Shown here piece after piece: positions 9,264 to 18,039 of a DNA stretch of 64,000 bases (its first letter is position 1; each line of letters opens with the position of its first letter). The stretch is from Halopenitus malekzadehii (GTDB taxonomy: Archaea; Halobacteriota; Halobacteria; Halobacteriales; Haloferacaceae). A program made the position numbers and the translations under genes. The stretch covers positions 760,725 to 824,724 of the forward strand of contig NZ_FNWU01000001.1 of the NCBI RefSeq assembly GCF_900108505.1, given 5' to 3'. The notes under the pieces were generated by a model. The model had not been told where the DNA came from and searched no databases. It was given only the letters and a program-made list of their open reading frames with translations.

Positions 9264-9602
9264 GTGATTCGGACAGTGCTGGGGCAGGTGACCTGGGGCG
9301 TTGACGCCGCGGTCCCGATCCTCGTGGTTATCCTGTTGGCGTCGGTGGGAACCGGCCTGCTCTTCGTGGTGAGCGTGGTCGCGTACCGCCGCCGTCGACG
9401 GCCACAGTACGGGCTGATCGCGGTCGCGATCGGGGCACTGTGGCTTCGGTCGGTGGTCGGCGCCGGAACCGTTCTCGGCGTCGTGCCGATGCCCGCACAC
9501 CACTTCATCAGCCACTCCCTCGATCTGCTGACCGCCGGCACCGTGCTCTATGCGGTCTACATGTACGCACCGGGATCGGTCGCTGCGCCCGACGATCGGT
9601 GA
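9264..9602 (+). CDS. Small membrane protein in the nos cluster (DUF7471-like)
   Basis: A 112-residue protein with three predicted membrane helices: ILVVILLASVGTGLLFVVSV, GLIAVAIGALWLRSVVGAG and HSLDLLTAGTVLYAVYMYA. An Arg-rich loop (YRRRRRPQ) follows the first, and a His pair lies at PAHHFISH. The layout agrees with my recollection of a haloarchaeal family near winged-helix regulators and copper genes (DUF7471); the name is unverified. A GTG at 9264 is chosen because the frame upstream to 9129 is Arg-rich and non-hydrophobic. It is divergent from the preceding regulator gene. Confidence 0.7.
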   Translation: MIRTVLGQVTWGVDAAVPILVVILLASVGTGLLFVVSVVAYRRRRRPQYGLIAVAIGALWLRSVVGAGTVLGVVPMPAHHFISHSLDLLTAGTVLYAVYMYAPGSVAAPDDR

Positions 9603-9751
9603 CGACCTCGCTTCGGTGGTCGGGATCGACGAGCGGTCCCTGCGGCGTGTCGATCCCAGCGGCGTGTCGTCCCGACCGCGTCCCCATCCAGTCTGGTGCG
9701 TTCGTCGAACGTGCCAGACCGACTATGGCCGGTGTGGGCGTGGGGATCACT

Positions 9752-10441
9752 ATGCGACGACGAGCGCTGCTGTGTGGGATCGGGGGCGGAACGGCCATCG
9801 CGATGGCCGGGTGTCTCTCGGCCGTTCGCGACGAGACGCCCGCGAACGTGGTCCTCGATCCACAGTCGGACCAGCGAGCCGACAGCGCGGACCTGGCGTA
9901 TCCTGCCTACGGCGAACCGCTTCCGGCCGTCGAACTCCCCGACCCACTGACCGACACCCGGATCGATACCGGCGATCTCGATCGAACCGCGGTCGTCACG
10001 GCGTTCTTCGCGACCTGTCCCGCCGAGTGTGGGGTCCTGCTCCGTCGACTGGCCGACGTGCAGACGATGGTCGACGACCGTGGACTGACGCCTTCGGTCG
10101 TGTTCCTGCCGATCACCTTCGACCCGGAGCGTGACGATGCCGACGCGCTTCGGGACCACGCCCGAATGGTCGATGCGGATCTGGACGCCGGCAACTGGCA
10201 CTATCTCCGTCCCGAGTCGCCCGCTGCCGCCGAGCGCGTCGTCGAGGACCGGCTCGGGATCGGGTTCGAGCGGGACACGACGAGCGATCGCGTCTCGGGA
10301 TACGACTTCACACACGCCGTCGTGACGCTGCTCGTGAACCCGGACGGGATCGTTGAACGGGCCTATCGCGGCGAGGCGATCGATCGCGATCGCGTCGCCG
10401 ACGACGTCGAGGCGGTCGTGGTCGGCACCGAACGGAGCTAG
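9752..10441 (+). CDS. SCO1/SenC/PrrC-like copper chaperone lipoprotein
   Basis: A 229-residue exported thioredoxin-fold protein. Arginines at the N-terminus followed by a hydrophobic stretch and AGC (Cys21) suggest a lipoprotein signal, perhaps Tat-exported. The copper-binding CPAEC motif (Cys89, Cys93) and the distal His in DFTHAVV (His188) are the three Sco ligands. In this setting it probably delivers copper to nitrous-oxide reductase or a terminal oxidase. An in-frame ATG at 9725 is an alternative start. Its TAG stop overlaps the stop of the convergent gene within one CTAG. Confidence 0.88.
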   Translation: MRRRALLCGIGGGTAIAMAGCLSAVRDETPANVVLDPQSDQRADSADLAYPAYGEPLPAVELPDPLTDTRIDTGDLDRTAVVTAFFATCPAECGVLLRRLADVQTMVDDRGLTPSVVFLPITFDPERDDADALRDHARMVDADLDAGNWHYLRPESPAAAERVVEDRLGIGFERDTTSDRVSGYDFTHAVVTLLVNPDGIVERAYRGEAIDRDRVADDVEAVVVGTERS

Positions 10442-11289
10442 TGGGCCATCCCGGTTCCCGAGAGGGGGTTCCAGAACGGGAACATCGGATGCGGAACGTG
10501 GATGCCGACGGCCATCAGTCCGTGCGCGAGAAGCACGTATCCGAGCACGACGAACACGACGCCGAGTATGCGGTGGAGCTGCCGACGTCGTCGAACGCCC
10601 AGTCCCTGAATCACCGTTCCGTACGCGAACACGGCCGGAATCGTTCCGACGCCCAGCGCGGCGAGCGCGATCCCGCCTGCAGTCGGTGACCCACTCGCGA
10701 ACGCGTAGAGGTACGCCGGATAGAGGATCGGACACGGCAACAGCCCGTGGAGGCCGCCGAGGAGGACGATCCCCGGGCCTCCCGCGAGGCCATCGATCCG
10801 GCTCGTCAGGACGCTCGTGACACGGTGCACGCCGGGAAGGTGGATCCCCGCGGAGACGCGGCCCAGCACGTATGACACGCCGATCGCGATGACGAGGGCG
10901 CCGATGAGGATGCCGACGATCGCCCGAAGGAGCTGTGCCGCGGCGGTGATCGCGTCGAGGCCGAGAAACACCGTCCCGCCGAGTGCGCCCATCGCGGCGC
11001 CGATGAGCGTGTAACTCACGGTTCGCCCGAGGTTGAACAGCGCGTGCTGTCGAACTTCGTACACCGAGAGGTGGTCGCGGCGGGATGCCGGATCGGTCCG
11101 TGATCCACGCTCGGCTTGTGGACCGGTTCCCGTGACCGGTTCGCCGCCGTCGGGTTCCGGCGTCGCCGTCATTCGGGTGCCGTAGATTGTAACCAGCGGC
11201 CCGCACATTCCGATGCAGTGGGCGCCACCGAGGAGTCCGATCGTGAGAAACAGCGCGACGTCGACGCCGATGACTGCCGGGAGCGCCAT
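10438..11289 (-). CDS. SafE/UreH-like membrane protein of the copper-maturation cluster
   Basis: A 283-residue polytopic membrane protein with about six helices. It has the paired motifs GGAHCIGMCGPL (residues 21-32) and GGLHGLLPCPILYP, typical of the sulfite-exporter TauE/SafE and UreH-like families often found with heavy-metal or cytochrome biogenesis genes. The conserved Cys residues inside the membrane could handle copper or reductant; this is inference. ATG at 11289 is chosen; upstream frame to 11520 overlaps nosL in another frame. It starts 4 nt after the nosL stop, so the two form an operon. Confidence 0.85.
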   Translation of the reverse strand: MALPAVIGVDVALFLTIGLLGGAHCIGMCGPLVTIYGTRMTATPEPDGGEPVTGTGPQAERGSRTDPASRRDHLSVYEVRQHALFNLGRTVSYTLIGAAMGALGGTVFLGLDAITAAAQLLRAIVGILIGALVIAIGVSYVLGRVSAGIHLPGVHRVTSVLTSRIDGLAGGPGIVLLGGLHGLLPCPILYPAYLYAFASGSPTAGGIALAALGVGTIPAVFAYGTVIQGLGVRRRRQLHRILGVVFVVLGYVLLAHGLMAVGIHVPHPMFPFWNPLSGTGMAH

Positions 11290-11293
11290 CGTG

Positions 11294-11878
11294 CTATTCG
11301 CCCTCGCGGAGCCCCTGGACGAGCGCCCGATCGATGTCGTCAAACCCGATCGGTCGCCCGCCGTGGTCGTCGACGAACGCTGCGGCCTCGTCCGCCTCGG
11401 AGAAGGGGTGGAGGCCGGGACCCATCCCGCCCCGAACGTCGCTTTCGACGACGTAGGTGAGCGCCGTCGCATCGGCGAACGTCTCCGGTGCGGTCGGGGA
11501 GGGCATCGTCGGGCCGGCATCTCGGTCCTCGATCGTCCAGTCGACGGCCGAGAAATCGGTCACGTAGATGACGTCGGCCTCCCAGCCCCGGTCGAGTCGG
11601 TCGAAGTGGAACGGAAACAGGCTGAACACGAGCGTGTGAAACCAGAACGGGCCCTCCTCCCGGTCCGGCGGCGTGTGCTCCGCGTAGTAGATCTGCCCGT
11701 TCGCGCCGCCGTGGGGACCGATCTCCATCCCGTGATCGTCGTCGAACGTCCCTCCGGAGAGATCGACCGGTTCCGGATCCGGACCGCCCGACCCGGGAGC
11801 GAGCCGATCGAGACACCCGGCCGTCGATCCGATTCCACCGATCGTCGTGGCCGCCGTGAGAAACTGCCGTCGTTCCAT
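11294..11878 (-). CDS. nosL: NosL-like copper lipoprotein
   Basis: A 194-residue exported lipoprotein. The N-terminus MERRQFLTAATTIGG is Tat-like and the lipobox is TAGC (Cys22). The family core follows: GGANGQIYYAE, EGPFWFHT, VIYVTDFSAVDW and TYVVESDVRGGMGPGLHPF. NosL binds Cu(I) and supplies the CuZ site of nitrous-oxide reductase. It is the first gene of a two-gene operon with the SafE-like protein, convergent with the Sco gene. The same domain is found fused to the N-terminus of NosD in this cluster. Confidence 0.87.
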   Translation of the reverse strand: MERRQFLTAATTIGGIGSTAGCLDRLAPGSGGPDPEPVDLSGGTFDDDHGMEIGPHGGANGQIYYAEHTPPDREEGPFWFHTLVFSLFPFHFDRLDRGWEADVIYVTDFSAVDWTIEDRDAGPTMPSPTAPETFADATALTYVVESDVRGGMGPGLHPFSEADEAAAFVDDHGGRPIGFDDIDRALVQGLREGE

Positions 11879-12064
11879 CGAATCATCCTACACACCGTCG
11901 CTACAAGCCGATTCTGGTGCGATCGTCGAACGTCGCGGCACTCGTCCGACACCGTCGATCGATGGCCTCGCTTTCACCGCCCGTTCACAAACGATCGTGG
12001 TCGCATCTGCCGCCACACGATCGGGTTCGGATGCCGACGTCGATGACGTCGCGGTGAGCCAAAC

Positions 12065-12280
12065 TTAAAAGACGTATTCGTCCTCGTGGCCCATCATTCC
12101 CTCTTCTTCGAAGCCCGGTCCCTCTTCCTCGTCCATCGGTCCGCTGGTCTTGTACGCCTTGATCCCCGTCGACAGGAGTTCCTCGATCGCCTCCTCCCGG
12201 TTGAGGAACTCGCCCTGCTCGACCATTTGAGCGATCTGCATCTCCTGATGTTCCGGGACCGTGATCTCGACTTTCGGCAT
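12065..12280 (-). CDS. Small RHH-like protein (DUF7120-like)
   Basis: A 71-residue protein starting MPKVEITVPEHQEMQIAQMVEQGEF. It has the strand-helix-helix pattern of a ribbon-helix-helix domain (residues about 1-45, FLNREEAIEELLSTGIKAY) followed by a very acidic Gly/Glu tail ending in DEYVF. It could be a DNA-binding protein, but no partner toxin gene is adjacent. It matches my memory of the haloarchaeal DUF7120 family. An AT-rich promoter-like stretch precedes it at about 12300-12330. Confidence 0.8.
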   Translation of the reverse strand: MPKVEITVPEHQEMQIAQMVEQGEFLNREEAIEELLSTGIKAYKTSGPMDEEEGPGFEEEGMMGHEDEYVF

Positions 12281-12454
12281 TCTCTACCCCGTCGTAATTC
12301 GAGGGGATATATAAACCTACTGCCAAACTCTCGGGGATACGAAAAGACGATTCCGTTCGAGAGAACGTTTAATTGAGTATTCTGAAAGAATAGTTTAAAA
12401 ACCACAATGTTTTCGACCCGACACCCATAGGTGGATCCGGCTCCGATCGACGGT

Positions 12455-13048
12455 ATGGTCGAGGACGTTACGGATCTGTACCGCGAGTTCGGGGAGAACC
12501 GGCTCCCGCCTGGCCAACGGCAAACCGACCGGTTTCCGGTGCTTTCCAAGAGCGGGACTCCCGATTATAACCCTGCCGATTGGCGGTTCGAGGTGTACGG
12601 TGCCGTCGACGAGCAGCTCACCTACGATCTCGAGTCCTTCGCGGCGCTGCCGCACGTCCGCCAGCGCCAGGACTTCCACTGTGTGACCGGCTGGAGCCGG
12701 TTGGACTGCGAGTTCGCCGGCGTCCCGTTCGTCGAGATCGCCGACCGGGCTGGCGTCGACGCCGATGCCGAACACGTCCTGTTTCACGCGCTCGACGGGT
12801 ACACGACCGACCTGCCGCTGTCGGCGTGTCGTCGCGAGGAGGTGCTGTTCGCCGACGGACTCGACGGTGAGGACCTTCCCGCGGATCACGGTGGACCGGT
12901 CCGGGTCGTCACGCCACACAAGTACGCGTATAAAGGTGCGAAGTGGGTGACGGGCGTCGAGTTCCGTACCGAACCGCAGCGCGGCTACTGGGAGAAGCGC
13001 GGGTATTCGGAGACGGCGAACCCCTGGAACGAGGAGCGGTATAGTTAG
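12455..13048 (+). CDS. Molybdopterin-dependent oxidoreductase (sulfite-oxidase/MsrP fold), cytosolic
   Basis: A 197-residue protein covering only the molybdopterin-binding domain. DWRFEVYGAV, DFHCVTGWSR (the Mo-ligand Cys is Cys76), GYTTDLPLSACR and PHKYAYKGAKWVTGVEF are the diagnostic stretches. It lacks a Tat signal and a dimerisation or heme domain, so it is probably a small cytosolic reductase or oxidase of unknown substrate. ATG at 12455 is preferred over GTG at 12431. Upstream, ATTCT-GAA-AGAAT (12379-12391) abuts a TATA-like TTTAAAAA, which may be a regulated promoter. No membrane partner is adjacent. Confidence 0.85.
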   Translation: MVEDVTDLYREFGENRLPPGQRQTDRFPVLSKSGTPDYNPADWRFEVYGAVDEQLTYDLESFAALPHVRQRQDFHCVTGWSRLDCEFAGVPFVEIADRAGVDADAEHVLFHALDGYTTDLPLSACRREEVLFADGLDGEDLPADHGGPVRVVTPHKYAYKGAKWVTGVEFRTEPQRGYWEKRGYSETANPWNEERYS

Positions 13049-13080
13049 CGTAAAGGGTGTCGCTCACCGATCCCGTGTCA

Positions 13081-14520
13081 ATGGACCCGTTCGCGCTGAC
13101 CGATTCGTCGCGGCTCGTCAGCCGTGCCCGGCGGATCGACGATCCGTCGTTCCGCGCGGCCTTCGAGGCGATCGAGACGCCACGCGTCGTGTGGGGCGCG
13201 CCCGAGGAGTCGACGGTGATCGGCGGCGGCGCGGCCGCGACCCTGACGGCCAGCGGCCCCGATCGGTTCGCCACGATCCGTGATGGTGCCGACCGGCTGT
13301 TCGCGTCCGGCGACGTTCACGCCGGGACCGAGGCCGCCCGTCCGCGGCTGTTCGGCGGGTTCGCGTTCCACGAGGCGGCGACGGACGGGGAACCCTGGAC
13401 GTCGTTTCCCGAGGCGTGGTTCGTCTTCCCCCGCGTCCAGGTCACCGCGGCCGACAACGGGACGTGGGTAACGGTCAACGCGGTGGGTCCCGACGTCACG
13501 GCGACCGACGTCGAACGCCGCCTCGACGAGGCGGTGACGACGTTTGACGCGCTCGGCGCAGCCGACCGGGAAGCCGACGATCACGGCACCGACGCGTCGG
13601 ACGGAACTGCCGATCCGGATCGGAATCCGGACCGTCCCGGGATCGTCTCCCGCCACCGAACGACGACACGTGCGGAGTGGCGGACCGGCGTCGAAGCCGC
13701 CGTCGATCGCATTCGGCAGGGCGATCTCGAGAAGGTCGTTCTGGCACAGGCGCTTGCGGCTGAACTCCGGGATGATGCGCCACGATGCGCGATGATCGAT
13801 CGACTGCGGCACCGGTATCCGAACTGTTACCCGTTCCTCATCGAGACCGATGCGGCCGGAACACCGGATGCGGCCGGAACGCCGGATGAGACCGGCACAC
13901 CGGATGCGGCTGGCGCGGCCTTCGTCGGCGCGACCCCGGAACGGCTCGTCTCGATGCGCGGACGTACGGTCGAGACCGACGCGCTCGCGGGCACCACGGG
14001 ACGAGGTGAGACGCCCGAGGAGGACGAGTGGCTCGCCTCGGAGCTGGCCGCCGACCGGAAGAACGGACACGAACACGACCTCGTCGTTGAGGCGATCCGC
14101 GACCAACTCGAGCCGTTTACCGCCTCGATCTCGACCGGCGATCGGCGCATCAAGCGGCTGGCGGAGGTCCAACACCTCCACACCCCGATCACGGCGGATC
14201 TCGCGGCGACCACCCACGTGTTGGAGCTCGTGGAGGCCCTCCATCCGACGCCGGCGGTCGGCGGGCTCCCGCCCGCGGCCGCGCTCGAGACGATCCGCGA
14301 GACGGAGCCGTTCGACCGCGGCTGGTACGCCGCCCCGGTCGGCTGGATCGACGCGGCGGGCAACGGAACCTTTACCGTCGGCATCCGGTCCGCCGTCTTT
14401 GAGCGGCGCCAGGCGACGCTGTTCGCCGGCGTCGGGATCGTTGCCGATTCGGACGCCGACGAGGAGTGGGACGAGATACAGCTCAAGTACCGGCCGATCC
14501 TGAACGAACTCGAGGACTGA
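13081..14520 (+). CDS. menF: Isochorismate synthase
   Basis: A chorismate-binding enzyme of about 479 residues that converts chorismate to isochorismate for menaquinone or catechol-type synthesis. Family motifs are EKVVLAQALAAEL, FVGATPERLVS, ALAGTTGRGETPEED, EVQHLHTPI, HPTPAVGGLPP, RGWYAAPVGWID and the C-terminal EIQLKYRPIL. A loop between YPFLIET and AAFVGATPE is enlarged by four 18-bp repeats (13849-13920; DAAGTP-type hexapeptides). GTG at 13057 is an alternative start. No menD follows; the next gene is convergent. Confidence 0.9.
   Translation: MDPFALTDSSRLVSRARRIDDPSFRAAFEAIETPRVVWGAPEESTVIGGGAAATLTASGPDRFATIRDGADRLFASGDVHAGTEAARPRLFGGFAFHEAATDGEPWTSFPEAWFVFPRVQVTAADNGTWVTVNAVGPDVTATDVERRLDEAVTTFDALGAADREADDHGTDASDGTADPDRNPDRPGIVSRHRTTTRAEWRTGVEAAVDRIRQGDLEKVVLAQALAAELRDDAPRCAMIDRLRHRYPNCYPFLIETDAAGTPDAAGTPDETGTPDAAGAAFVGATPERLVSMRGRTVETDALAGTTGRGETPEEDEWLASELAADRKNGHEHDLVVEAIRDQLEPFTASISTGDRRIKRLAEVQHLHTPITADLAATTHVLELVEALHPTPAVGGLPPAAALETIRETEPFDRGWYAAPVGWIDAAGNGTFTVGIRSAVFERRQATLFAGVGIVADSDADEEWDEIQLKYRPILNELED
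13849..13920 (+). repeat. In-frame 18-bp tandem repeats inside menF
   Basis: Four consecutive 18-bp units related to GATGCGGCCGGAACACCG encode DAAGTP-like hexapeptides. They fall in a surface-loop position just before the conserved FVGATPERL block. The unit length is the same as in the nosD array. Confidence 0.85.
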
Positions 14521-14550
14521 CGGAGCGGACCGAATCCGGACGCCGTTCGA

Positions 14551-15291
14551 TCACTGATACATACGGAGCGGACGCGCCTCGGTGCTCTCCTCCTCGATGT
14601 CCTGCATCCGCATCGCGAGCTGCTCCTTCGCGCGCTGGATCTCGTCGGCCCGATCGACGAGCGTGTCCGTCGGGATGTCGACGTCCGTGATCGGTTCGAT
14701 CCCGTGTGTGATAAGGGCCCGCGATGCCTCGGGATCCGGGAACTGCGGGTCGGACTCGACGACCAGTCCGACGGCCGTTCGATCGTTCTCCAACGCGTGG
14801 GACAGGAGGGCGCCCGTCGGCCCGGTGACGAGCCCCATCTCCGAGGGCGCGTCGATGCCGGCTCGATCGAGATGCGTACCGCCCTCGCCGGTCGCGATCC
14901 CGTACAGCGCCGGCGGGGCCGCCTCCTTCTCCGCCGGGCGACCGGAGAGGTATAGCGGGGTGACGGCCTCCTCCTCGAACCAGCCGGCGACGCAGTCGGC
15001 GAACTCGGTCGCCGCGGCCGGCGAGACCGGCACGTCGCTTTGCAGAACCAGCAGATCGCGTTCGGCGTCGGCGTAGATCCGCACCGGCGTCGACAGCCGC
15101 GAGTCGTCCTCGGGATAGGTCACGACCGGCGGGATCCCCTCACAGTGGACGTTCGCGTAGTGAATCATATCGAACGCCTCCACGATGTGGTCGGCGGCGA
15201 TCTTCCCCACGAGCCCGACGCCCGGGAGCCCCTCGATCAGGAACGGCGCGTCGAGTTCGACGTCCTCGGCGAGTACGTTTATCCGAGCCAT
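14551..15291 (-). CDS. PAC2-family proteasome assembly chaperone-like protein
   Basis: A 246-residue protein of the PAC2 (DUF75) family. The N-terminal PFLIEGLPGVGLVGKIAADH is the family hallmark, and a TGEGGTHLDRAGI / LVTGPTGALL middle region follows. The C-terminus is a charged helix (DRADEIQRAKEQLAMRMQDIEEE). Archaeal homologues are related to PbaA/PbaB, which assist or cap the 20S proteasome; a direct chaperone role here is inferred from the family. It is convergent with menF. Confidence 0.87.
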   Translation of the reverse strand: MARINVLAEDVELDAPFLIEGLPGVGLVGKIAADHIVEAFDMIHYANVHCEGIPPVVTYPEDDSRLSTPVRIYADAERDLLVLQSDVPVSPAAATEFADCVAGWFEEEAVTPLYLSGRPAEKEAAPPALYGIATGEGGTHLDRAGIDAPSEMGLVTGPTGALLSHALENDRTAVGLVVESDPQFPDPEASRALITHGIEPITDVDIPTDTLVDRADEIQRAKEQLAMRMQDIEEESTEARPLRMYQ

Positions 15292-15466
15292 ACGCGACGG
15301 TTCGGCGGCCAGCCACTTATAACGCCGCGCGGCCCGGAGGCGATGGGTGCCGTCGCCGATCCGTGACCGTCGTCGGTTCCTGACCGGCGGTCATCGATTC
15401 CGGACGCCGGATGGGCCGTCGGGATGGAGTCGAAATCGACAAACCGACCCGCCGCGAACCCGGCGT

Positions 15467-16417
15467 ATGAATCCACTCGAGCGGTACCTCCCGCTCGTCG
15501 ACGACGAGGACGCGTTCCTTGCGGCCTGCGACCGGCCGCTGCCGTCGGTCGTTCGCACGAATCCGATCGCGGCGGCGCCCGAGCGTGTGCGTCGGGCCTT
15601 CGACGAGGAGGGGATCGACTACGAACCGGTCGACTGGCACGACGGCCTCTTCCGGCTGCCGGCGGGAAGCCCCGGCACGAACTGGCCGTACGTCCACGGC
15701 TGGATCCACGGCCAGGAGGAGGTCTCGACGCTGCCCGGACTCGCCCTCGACGCGCAGCCGGGCGAACGCGTGCTCGATACGTGTGCGGCGCCGGGCAGCA
15801 AGACGACCCAGATCGCGGCCGATATGGACGACCGCGGCACCCTCGTCGCGAACGACAACAACCTCGGCCGGCTCTCGGCGCTGCGCCACAACGCCGAACG
15901 GCTCGGGGTGACGAACGTGGCCGTCACGAACCAGGACGCACGGAACCTCTCGCTGCGGCCGTTCCCGTTCGACGCGTTCGACCGGGCGCTCGTCGACGTT
16001 CCCTGCTCGTGTGAGGGGACCTGCCGGAAGAACCCGGACGTTCTCGACGAGTGGACGCTCGACCACGTCCACGCGATCGCCGGCGTGAGCAAGGGGATCC
16101 TGACCCGCGCCATCCAGACGACTCGACCGGGCGGCGTCGTCGTCTTCTCGACGTGCACCTTTGCACCCGAGGAGAACGAGGCCGTCCTCCAGCACGTCCT
16201 CGAGTCGGAGCCGTGCGAGCTGACGACCTTCGACCTCCCGCTCCGGACCGAGCCCGGGATCACCGAGTGGGACGGGGAGACGTTCAACGACGCGATGAAG
16301 CGGGCACACCGGATCTATCCCCACCACAACGACACGGGCGGGTTCTTCTGCGCGAAGCTTCGCGTGACGGCGGCACAGCAGGACGGGTCCGGAACCGACG
16401 GGGTGACCGCACGATGA
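15467..16417 (+). CDS. RsmB/NOP2-family RNA (cytosine-5) methyltransferase
   Basis: A 316-residue SAM-dependent methyltransferase. The SAM site is VLDTCAAPGSKTTQIA, motif IV with its catalytic cysteine is DVPCSCEGTC, and motif VI with the nucleophile is FSTCTFAPEEN. Substrate is probably a cytosine of tRNA or rRNA. It lacks a C-terminal PUA domain, which appears to be supplied by the next gene, coupled through an ATGA overlap at 16414-16417. ATG at 15467 is selected; the upstream frame lacks similarity. Confidence 0.9.
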   Translation: MNPLERYLPLVDDEDAFLAACDRPLPSVVRTNPIAAAPERVRRAFDEEGIDYEPVDWHDGLFRLPAGSPGTNWPYVHGWIHGQEEVSTLPGLALDAQPGERVLDTCAAPGSKTTQIAADMDDRGTLVANDNNLGRLSALRHNAERLGVTNVAVTNQDARNLSLRPFPFDAFDRALVDVPCSCEGTCRKNPDVLDEWTLDHVHAIAGVSKGILTRAIQTTRPGGVVVFSTCTFAPEENEAVLQHVLESEPCELTTFDLPLRTEPGITEWDGETFNDAMKRAHRIYPHHNDTGGFFCAKLRVTAAQQDGSGTDGVTAR

Positions 16418-16986
16418 GCGACGACGGATCGGACCCATCGAACGACGACGGATCGGACTCCCCAAGCAACGACGGCCAGCGCTTCGATCGACTCCCCGAG
16501 ACCGCCGCGGACCGGGCCGTCCCGGGTCGGCCGACTCGTGAGGAGGTCCTCGCGTGGTGGGAGGACCGCTTCGGCATCGACCGGTCGGTCCTGGAGCCGT
16601 ACACCTTCCTCGAGAAGGGCGCCGGAAAGGTCTGGATCTATCGCGGGGAGGCGACCGACCCGTGCCGGATCGAGGCGCTTGGAATGGCGTTCCTGCGGAC
16701 GCGCCAGGAGCACTGGAAGCCGACGACGCGGGCCGTCTCCCGATTCGGCCGGCACGCGACCCGTAACGTGGTCGAGCTCGACCCCGCCGAGGCGGCCCGG
16801 TTCGTCGCCGGCGAGGACCAGCCGATCGACCGCTGGGACGGCGACTGGGGGTACCTGATCGCCGCCCACGAACTGTCCGGCGATCGGGAGCCGATCGGCG
16901 TCGGGCTCTATCTCCACGGCGAACTCCGATCGCGGGTCCCGAAGGGGAGCCGGACCGACGTCGGACGGCTGGACGGTGAGGAGTAG
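16414..16986 (+). CDS. PUA-like companion of the m5C methyltransferase (DUF7122-like)
   Basis: A 190-residue protein beginning with a Ser/Asp/Asn-rich acidic leader (about 25 residues), followed by a compact domain (about 45-175) with REEVLAWWEDRFGI, GKVWIYRG, RIEALGMAFLR and GYLIAAHELSG. The order and the C-terminal PIGVGLYLHGELRSRVPKG resemble the RNA-binding C-terminal part of fused RsmF-like methyltransferases. It is translationally coupled to the methyltransferase, so the two may be one enzyme split into two chains. DUF7122 is from memory. Confidence 0.78.
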   Translation: MSDDGSDPSNDDGSDSPSNDGQRFDRLPETAADRAVPGRPTREEVLAWWEDRFGIDRSVLEPYTFLEKGAGKVWIYRGEATDPCRIEALGMAFLRTRQEHWKPTTRAVSRFGRHATRNVVELDPAEAARFVAGEDQPIDRWDGDWGYLIAAHELSGDREPIGVGLYLHGELRSRVPKGSRTDVGRLDGEE

Positions 16987-17125
16987 CGCGGGCGTCGATC
17001 GGGGCCGACACTACCGCCGCCACTGCCGCCACCATCGCCACTGCCACCGTCGCCACCGCCACTGCCGAGGCTGACGCCGACGGCCGAGTCCGGCGCTTTA
17101 TGAGTGATGCCGACCGAGTGCCCGT

Positions 17126-18016
17126 ATGACCGACGAGGGACGGCGGTTCAAGCGCGCGGCCGGGGTGAACGTCCTCGGGAACGCGATCAAGATCCTGGTC
17201 GAGGGTGCCGCCGGGATCGCGTTCGGGAGCGTCGCACTCGTGGCCGACGCCGCCCACTCGGTCGCCGATCTCGTCGCCAGCCTCGTGGTCTTTGTCTGGG
17301 GCGGCGCCGCCTACACCGACCCGGACGAGACGCATCCACACGGGCACCAGCGCATCGAGCCGCTGACGGCCCTCTTCGTCGGCGCCGTCATCGTCCTGCT
17401 CGGCGCGAACCTGCTCCGGGAGTCCGCGCTCGCGCTGATCGAGGGGCCGGAGGTCGTCTTCGATCCGCTGTTGCTCGGCGCGCTCGGGTTCGCGATGGCG
17501 GATATGTATCTGCTGTACTGGTACACGATGCGGGTGAACGCCGATCTGGGTTCGACTGCCCTCGACGCGCTCGCGGTCGACTGCCTCAACGACATCTACA
17601 CGACGATCGCTGCCGCCGTCGGCGTCCTTGGGGTGTTGTTGGGCTATCCCATTCTTGATGCCGTCGCCGGCGGGTTGGTCAGCCTGCTCGTCGTCTACCA
17701 GGGCGTCGAGATCGCCCGCGAGAACGTGACCTACCTCGTCGGCGCCGCGCCCCCCGCCGAGAAGTACGACCGCGTCCGGACCACTCTGCGTGACCACCCC
17801 GACGTCGAGGGGATCCACGACCTGCGGGTCTTCTACGACGGCACCGACATCGAGGTCGAGGTCCACGTCGAGGTCGACGGTGAGATGACGCTCCGGCAGG
17901 CTCACGACCTCGAGACCGAACTCATGGACCGGCTCCGTGGACTTCCCGCGGTCGGCGACGCCCACGTTCACCTGGATCCCTCGGGCGTGGGCGAGTGGAA
18001 GGACGCCCTCGAGTGA
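17126..18016 (+). CDS. Cation diffusion facilitator (CDF) family metal transporter
   Basis: A 296-residue membrane antiporter with six predicted helices and a C-terminal cytosolic ferredoxin-like domain (about 205-290). Metal ligands are HxxxD in TM2 (DAAHSVAD) and DxxxD in TM5 (VDCLNDIY); the motif HPHGHQRIEP lies in the TM2-TM3 loop. The mixed H-D/D-D site does not allow Zn, Fe or Mn to be chosen with confidence. The upstream spacer has a CCACTGCCG-like run without coding meaning. Confidence 0.9.
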   Translation: MTDEGRRFKRAAGVNVLGNAIKILVEGAAGIAFGSVALVADAAHSVADLVASLVVFVWGGAAYTDPDETHPHGHQRIEPLTALFVGAVIVLLGANLLRESALALIEGPEVVFDPLLLGALGFAMADMYLLYWYTMRVNADLGSTALDALAVDCLNDIYTTIAAAVGVLGVLLGYPILDAVAGGLVSLLVVYQGVEIARENVTYLVGAAPPAEKYDRVRTTLRDHPDVEGIHDLRVFYDGTDIEVEVHVEVDGEMTLRQAHDLETELMDRLRGLPAVGDAHVHLDPSGVGEWKDALE

Positions 18017-18039
18017 GTCGACGGCTGTGACCGACTCAC

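Noticed and set aside
16987-17125. CCA/CTGCCG-rich run before the CDF gene as a structured RNA or array
   Set aside because: The triplet-like repeats are irregular and do not form stable complementary arms; they look like simple low-complexity DNA.
15317-17971. Very long minus-strand open frame (884 codons) opposite the methyltransferase, its companion and the CDF gene
   Set aside because: It is the antisense shadow of three well-recognised genes; the translation is Arg/Asp/Gly low-complexity with no family motifs, as expected in GC-rich DNA.
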